Of a stretch of 64,000 nucleotides of DNA, positions 59,291 to 64,000 are shown one piece after another. The notes beneath the pieces were generated by a model, which saw nothing but the letters and a program-made list of their open reading frames with translations, was not told the DNA's origin and searched no databases. The position numbers and the translations under genes were made by a program. The stretch is from Meghimatium bilineatum (taxonomy: Eukaryota; Mollusca; Gastropoda; Stylommatophora; Philomycidae), in NCBI GenBank assembly GCA_034231615.1, contig CM067311.1:26812015-26876014 (forward strand), in the 5' to 3' direction. The number at the start of each line of letters is the position of its first letter. Position 1 is the stretch's first letter.

Positions 59291-59329
59291 CTATATTTCC
59301 TTTCTGCTGGTAAATTTGGCTACAAGATG

Positions 59330-59530
59330 CAGTGAAATCCATCTATGGTGCATTATTTTATAACTAATTTCTCTATATAACAACAGTTATATGTCTTTGT
59401 TATTTTATAATAACAAAGACTTATCTAACCCCCCAACCATATTTATTCTATATTTTGTTTACTGCATATAGCGAATTTGTTATTAGAGACATCTTTTGTT
59501 GTTACAAGTTGTTATAACAGGATTCCACTG
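59330..59530 (+). mobile_element. Short MITE with CAGTG inverted ends
   Basis: The left end CAGTGAAATCC and the right end, inverted, CAGTGGAATCC bound 201 bp; the right end abuts TA. These ends resemble pogo/Tigger-type MITEs. The interior holds a perfect 12-bp stem (GTCTTTGTTATT with AATAACAAAGAC, 59393-59420). Confidence 0.6.
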
Positions 59531-59732
59531 TAATTTAACCCTTTCCCCCTATGAGATTTCCCAATTGTCAATCCCTGATCCCTAAGGCAAGGGGCACAAC
59601 TCCTCCAAAATATGGATATGATGATGACAAAATTACATTTTCTTTCAAACTATTCATCATATCACACTCAGACTTGGCAGATCAACAGAAAAATGAATAG
59701 TCTTGCATAAACCTATATCAAAGATAATTTAA

Positions 59733-61145
59733 TACATATATGTATGGAAGACATGGAAGCAGCACATAAACAAAGCAACAACAAAAGCCAGGAGGAAGTT
59801 AGCTATCCTGAGAAAACTAAGTGGAACCACATGGGGTGCCAGTGGAAATATACTCAGTAAAGTTTACCAACAAGGCATAAGACCACACCTGGAATATGGT
59901 TCAGCTGCATGGTGTCCTGCATCAAACACCACATTACAAGATCTAGATAAAGTGCAAAACCAGGCACTTAGAATAATGTTGGGAGCAATGAAATCAACAC
60001 CCATAGCAGAGATGCAGAAAATGGGAAGAATGCAAACACTTGGCGAACGCAGAGACACAAAAGTACTAATTCAAGCAGAAAAGTTGCAGTGTATGCCAAG
60101 TCATCCAATGAAGGAAAGATTCCAAAATCTAGCAATGGGGCGACTGAAAAGGAGCAGCTTTATCCATCAAGCTAAACGACTCCGTAGACAACTTACAGAC
60201 CTACCTGAAGTTGACAGCCCTTTAAGGTCTGTACCAGAACAAACCCCGTGGAGTGAAAGCCATGGAATGCCAATATACATTCAGACCCATGTGAAAGGAA
60301 TACTAAGCGAGGATGAACAGAACAGTGTGCAGCGAATGACAGTCACCCTCAGTTTCCTGGATGAGGAATATCCACAAGATATATGGGTCAGAGTGTACAC
60401 AGATGGGTCAGCACAGAATGCTGTGAGGAATGGAGGTGCAGGTGTATATATAGAATATCCACACAAGCCTAGAGATACAATCAGAACACCGACGGGAAAA
60501 TTCTGCAATAATTATGATGCAGAAATCCAGGCAGTGTGGCAGCTAAAAAAACTGCTGAACTCCAACTCTGGCCTACAGCCTGTGGTATTCCTGACAGATG
60601 CAAGGTCAGTGCTTCAAGCTCTCCAGTCTGGAAAACTAACAGACTTGAAAAAACTACTTAGCGAATTGTCTTACCAGTATAGGGTAACCATGCAGTGGAT
60701 ACCCTCTCACTGTGGAATACCAGGAAATGAAAAAGCAGACCAACTGGCTAAGGAAGGTGCTGCCGAAGACCAACCAGATATACCAATCACCTACCATCAG
60801 AAAAAACAGATGATCAAGTCAATAAGAAAGCCACAAACGCCAACACAAGATGACTATCACATTATGAACAGATCAGAACAAGTGATAATTCTACGTCTCA
60901 GAACAGGACACAACCGACTCCGCAGTCACATGTATACAAAGTTCAAGATTGGCAACACAGCCATGTGTACATGTGGACAGGCAGCACAGAGTGCCAAACA
61001 TATACTTCAAGAGTGTTCTGAGCATGAAATGCTGAGGCAGACATATTGGCCAGAGGAAACAACACTGGAATCAAAGCTCTATGGGACATTGTATGAACTA
61101 CAAAAGACAGTGAGTTTTATTAAGGAGACAGAATTACAGATATAG
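59733..61145 (+). mobile_element. RNase H-bearing non-LTR retroelement, open C-terminal ORF
   Basis: The frame is open for about 470 codons from the stop at 59730. In order: the end of RT (TWKQHINKATTKARRKLAIL, then IRPHLEYGSAAWCPASN), a connector, and an RNase H domain with all motifs: VYTDGSAQ (Asp), NNYDAEIQAV (Glu), FLTDARSVLQAL (Asp) and WIPSHCGIPGNEKADQLA (His and Asp). Then a CTCGQAAQSAKHILQEC zinc-knuckle-like end, and the frame closes at ETELQI, followed by a GAAGAAGAAGAA tail at 61165. RT palm and endonuclease are absent upstream: a 5'-truncated insertion. Its intact RNase H and long frame make it the youngest-looking element of its family here. An I-type clade is likely from the RNase H, not proven. 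Confidence 0.9.
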
Positions 61146-61182
61146 ACATGTTTCAAGTGAACGAAAGAAGAAGAAGAAGAAT

Positions 61183-61330
61183 AGTCCTGCCCAAGCAAGC
61201 ACAGGTGCTGAAGTCAGAGATACCAGGTTGAGAGGTGCACCAGCAACCACGGTATCATGCAACATGACCAGATAACTATCTTCACAACAAAAAATAACAA
61301 TGAGCCTGCTTTTTCATTGCCGCAGACTCC
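61183..61330 (+). mobile_element. Possible 5' end of a B-type retroelement
   Basis: Directly after the GAA tail, ATAGTCCTGCCCAAG and GTGCTGAAG-CAGAG match the beginning of element B (minus strand of about 6930-6890). Similarity then fades. Confidence 0.4.
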
Positions 61331-61382
61331 CACATGTCCAGAAGTATAAATCTACAGAATTATCCACAGATAAGAATATGAA

Positions 61383-61565
61383 ATGTACTCCATCCACTCA
61401 TCTCAGCCACCCATTATGATCCTTACTAAGCATGGACTGAGAGTCTATTACAGCTCCTATGAAATACCTAGAGATGATGTCATTACTACCATTCCTGAGG
61501 CCTTTACTTTCTCTGAGTTTCTTAAGTTGTATCATGGGTTGCCTGAAGAGTCATTAGTGATCTAA
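61383..61565 (+). other. Open frame of 60 codons, unassigned
   Basis: It reads MYSIHSSQPPIMILTKHGLR and ends in FLKLYHGLPEESLVI. I do not recognise it. It lies between retroelement sequence and the protease exon, and may be part of an element. Confidence 0.2.
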
Positions 61566-61589
61566 AAAATTTTCCAATTGAGTCTCAAG

Positions 61590-61660
61590 ATTTAGCTAAC
61601 TCATCCCGGAAGCCAATGCACAATCTACTGAGCTCCCACAGCTCAGATGTAAATACACAA
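61590..61660 (-). mobile_element. tRNA-like A-box fragment
   Basis: Minus strand GGGAGCTCAGTAGATTGTGC followed by ATTGGCTTCCGGGATGAG looks like the 5' half of a tRNA. No convincing B box follows, so it is probably a SINE remnant and not a tRNA gene. Confidence 0.35.
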
Positions 61661-61924
61661 CAAACACATTTTTTTTTCAAATAAAATGCACAACAGTTAA
61701 CAATAATAACAAAATAAAATATTTTCAACAAAATCCCAAGTTTCCAGTGATCAAAATTTCACTAAAACTAACCAAATCTAATAAAATTTATCATTAAGAA
61801 AATGACCATCCCATTTTTGAAGCAGTAAATTCTTATTTTTGACTTACCAAAAACAAGAAACAAAAATAGATACACAGATTACTGTCTATTGTAAAATATT
61901 CATGATTAAAATTTCCAAAGACAA

Positions 61925-62224
61925 TTAATTTACAATATTTATTTCTTCCTCAACATCAACCTCCATTTTGAAAGTGTTCTTTACAGACTCGTGGATCCCA
62001 AACCATCGGGGTTTCTCATAGACTGCCTCTTTAAGAGTTTTAACATTAGCCTTGGTGGAGATATCTTTAGTACGAGCAAATCCAACGCGATTGTTTCCCA
62101 TATCAAATTCAGTGTAGTAGGGTCCAATAAACACATCTCCCAGGATCCATAAAGGTCCAGCTGGTGCAGGCACATCCAAGCCAATGAAACCACTGAGACA
62201 CTCAGTCTGCCCCATCGTTGTGAC
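61925..62224 (-). CDS. Cathepsin-D/pepsin-like aspartic protease, last exon
   Basis: On the minus strand an acceptor CTTACTTCAG is followed by a phase-0 frame: [20 protein letters not shown], then [30 protein letters not shown]. This is the highly conserved C-terminus of A1 aspartic proteases: the last disulphide Cys, the [12 protein letters not shown] strand and the F-D-x2-N-x-R-V-G-F-A end. Family members usually stop within a few residues of GFA. Here the frame continues about 50 residues ([20 protein letters not shown] and on), ending TAA. The two catalytic Asp exons were not found up to position 64000 on the minus strand, so the rest of the gene is beyond a long intron or missing. Expected role: secreted or lysosomal proteolysis. 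Confidence 0.85.
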   Translation of the reverse strand, partial: VTTMGQTECLSGFIGLDVPAPAGPLWILGDVFIGPYYTEFDMGNNRVGFARTKDISTKANVKTLKEAVYEKPRWFGIHESVKNTFKMEVDVEEEINIVN

Positions 62225-62267
62225 CTGAAGTAAGACATTAAAAATAATTGTTTATATTTATAGAATT

Positions 62268-62405
62268 ATGAATTTCTTCTTCTTCTCCTTCAGTTTTCAT
62301 TCTCAAACTTTCAATGGATCTATCTTGAAGTAGGACAATGGTCCTACTAGATTTCCAGCAGGATGTAATCCAGAAAATGAAAATGTGCGGTGTCACCGTT
62401 TTATT
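62268..62405 (-). mobile_element. (GAA)n-tailed retroelement 3' end, about 135 bp
   Basis: TTCTTCTTCTTCTCCTTCAG, TAGGACAATGGTCCTACTAG and GTGCGGTGTCACCGTTTTAT match 53215-53345. It is inserted just upstream of the protease exon, in the intron. The inner TAGGACCATTGTCCTA stretch (minus strand) is a near-perfect palindrome. Confidence 0.6.
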
Positions 62406-62621
62406 TGCACCAATGGTCCAGCACATCTGCAGTAATTATGAATATAATTCGACCACACCTTACTATTATTATACAGAGGGGAGACTCTAAGGCAGTCAAT
62501 GTTGTATTAAATCATCTTCTGGCATGACCTGCTTGTTTCCAAGTCTATTGACATTGCTTTTTCATTTAACTAATCAAGAGGGGGGGAAGGTCCAGTGCAG
62601 ATGGCAAGGCACATTTTCCAT

Positions 62622-62735
62622 AAAACCTGTACAGGCAAGCAGTCGTATGAAACCTGTTCAGGAAAGCAGTCATGTGAAACCTGCCAGGGCAAGCAGTCGT
62701 GTGAAACCTGTCCAGGCAAGCAGTCGTGTGAAACG
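62622..62735 (+). repeat. 27-bp tandem repeat (about 4 units)
   Basis: The unit is AAACCTGTCCAGGCAAGCAG plus TCGTGTG. In frame it gives 9-residue repeats on both strands. No coding context. Confidence 0.88.
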
Positions 62736-62884
62736 TATTAACTATGTGTCTCTGCAATTTACACTGGCCTGCTTTCTGACAATCTGTAAAGATCCAAAAG
62801 GCCATCATCATCCTACCAGCAGTTACAGGAAACCATTAGCATCATCTTCATAAATGTTGTTTGATGTACCAAACAAATATTACA

Positions 62885-63110
62885 ACACTCTTCTTCTTCT
62901 TCTGCGTTCAGCATCTGTGGTTATGCTATACCGTCAGGTCTGTCGTCAAGAAGTCCACTGTCTTATCCAGGTCAGAGCGGCTGCCCCATAGCTTTTGCCT
63001 CACATCTATATCCTCTGGCCAGGTCTGCTGTCTCTGCTGTTTCTATGTTGGGCAGTCTTGAAGTATGTGTTCCGGGGTCTGGGTTCCGGTACAAGAATAT
63101 TTTATAGCTG
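62885..63110 (-). mobile_element. RNase H-retroelement 3' end fragment
   Basis: The minus strand reads GTQTPEHILQDCPT, then WPEDIDVRQKLWGSRSDLDK and TVDFL, followed by a GAAGAAGAAGAAG tail at 62888. This is the same C-terminal pattern as HILQECSEH and LESKLYGTLYELQKTVSFIK at 61000-61120. Confidence 0.75.
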
Positions 63111-63576
63111 TTGAATGCTAAAATGCAGTACAAAGTCCATCTTTAATATGTGAGTTGTATCAGATAGTGAATACATTTTACAAATGTGTTGAGGCTAAAA
63201 ATCAGCTTCAAGCAGTTGGGTAACTGAACAATTCAGAAAACAATGGCAACCAAATGACAATACATATTACCTAGGAAACCACTACAACCACAAAATGTTG
63301 GGCTGATTGCTACATCTTGAATAAGACAAAACCAATTTTAGGTAGATTTTTGGTGGAAATTATCATTTTAACTGAAATTTTCTTCATAAATTCATGGTCA
63401 TAAGTTCTACAGTTGTTTTAACTCAATTCCTACGTATGTCCATTTTAACGTAGCAAAGTCTAAGACTACTTATGCACAGTATAACGGGACTCCATATATA
63501 CCCTCCGTTTTGGCCTTGTTTGGTTCGTAAATGACAACTATTAACTTATTTAGCCATTTAACATTTAGAAATCTGG
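63111..63576 (+). other. AT-rich sequence, nothing recognised
   Basis: No domain, splice-supported exon or repeat was seen between the two retroelement tails. Confidence 0.4.
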
Positions 63577-63840
63577 CTAACTCCTCCTAAGATGTATGTG
63601 ATGACAGGCAACAGTGTTGCTGTTCTTTACTTCCCTCCCTGGCACCAGCAACACACGTTCGTTCTTTGTCATGTATAGAGCTATTTGTTTTAGGTCATCC
63701 TGTATTCCCCACAACTTGTTTTGCAGAGAAGCTCCTGTGGGCCAGATTGTTGTTCTGTCAATAGTGAAACTGGGACAATTCTGTAGTGTGTATTCTGGTG
63801 TCTGCACTGCTCCTCAGATGCAGGCAGCAGAGTTGATAAT
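63577..63840 (-). mobile_element. RNase H-retroelement 3' end fragment
   Basis: The minus strand reads VQTPEYTLQNCPSFTIDRTT then IWPTGASLQNKLWGIQDDLK and QIALYMTKNERV. This is again the C-terminal knuckle and tail of the family at 59733-61145, from an independent insertion. Confidence 0.75.
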
Positions 63841-64000
63841 TTTTATTTGGTATCTGTTTGCTATAGTCAGAATGTTCTATTTAGTTATGGTTATTTGGTT
63901 CCTGTAATTTACTTTGTGAGTGTTCTTGAACAACATTTGACCGCTTTTCATATGGTGCATGGATTCAATTGTGTGCGTAATTGTGAACTCTTTCAAGTTC

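Overview
The window is AT-rich, intron-rich animal DNA packed with decayed non-LTR retrotransposons, tRNA-derived SINEs, piggyBac-type DNA elements and many minisatellites. Exons are short with GT-AG borders. The TIR-SAM gene, the cathepsin-D-type protease exon and the retroelement families suggest a lophotrochozoan, most likely a mollusc. That is an inference from family resemblance. No bacterial or viral gene organisation is present.

Layout. Positions 1-17926 and about 21504-36904 are two near-identical copies, both in + orientation, of one segment. Each carries the same partial gene: exons for a TIR domain (from its second exon) followed by a SAM-like domain, with retroelements in the introns (families called A, B and C here). 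Base 1 corresponds to base 21504, so the repeat period is about 19-21.5 kb. The stretch 17927-21503 is probably the left part of copy 2, and its counterpart for copy 1 should lie just upstream of the window. The copies differ by a 1,904-bp piggyBac deletion derivative with a TTAA target duplication (copy 1 only), by minisatellite lengths, and by a 25-bp exonic repeat that is single in copy 2 and 14-fold in copy 1.

36905-46600 is old repeat debris: SINEs, a piggyBac end, a direct repeat, several minisatellites, a Penelope-type GIY-YIG endonuclease fragment and an RT remnant. 46617-49685 is a 64-bp satellite-like array of about 48 units. 49690-61330 is more transposon material: a TA-flanked MITE, a second piggyBac derivative, an RT of another family, a CpG-rich block, and two RNase H-bearing retroelement 3' halves, one of them open over 470 codons. 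61925-62224 (minus) is the last exon of a pepsin/cathepsin-D-like protease, the only other convincing host coding sequence. The end of the window again holds RNase H-retroelement tails.

How things fit: the host story is a tandemly duplicated TIR-SAM gene, a family expected in innate immunity or NAD-consuming signalling. Both copies share a reading-frame break and a nonsense codon between TIR and SAM, and copy 1 has in addition turned part of its final SAM exon into a minisatellite. Everything else is mobile-element activity before and after the duplication.
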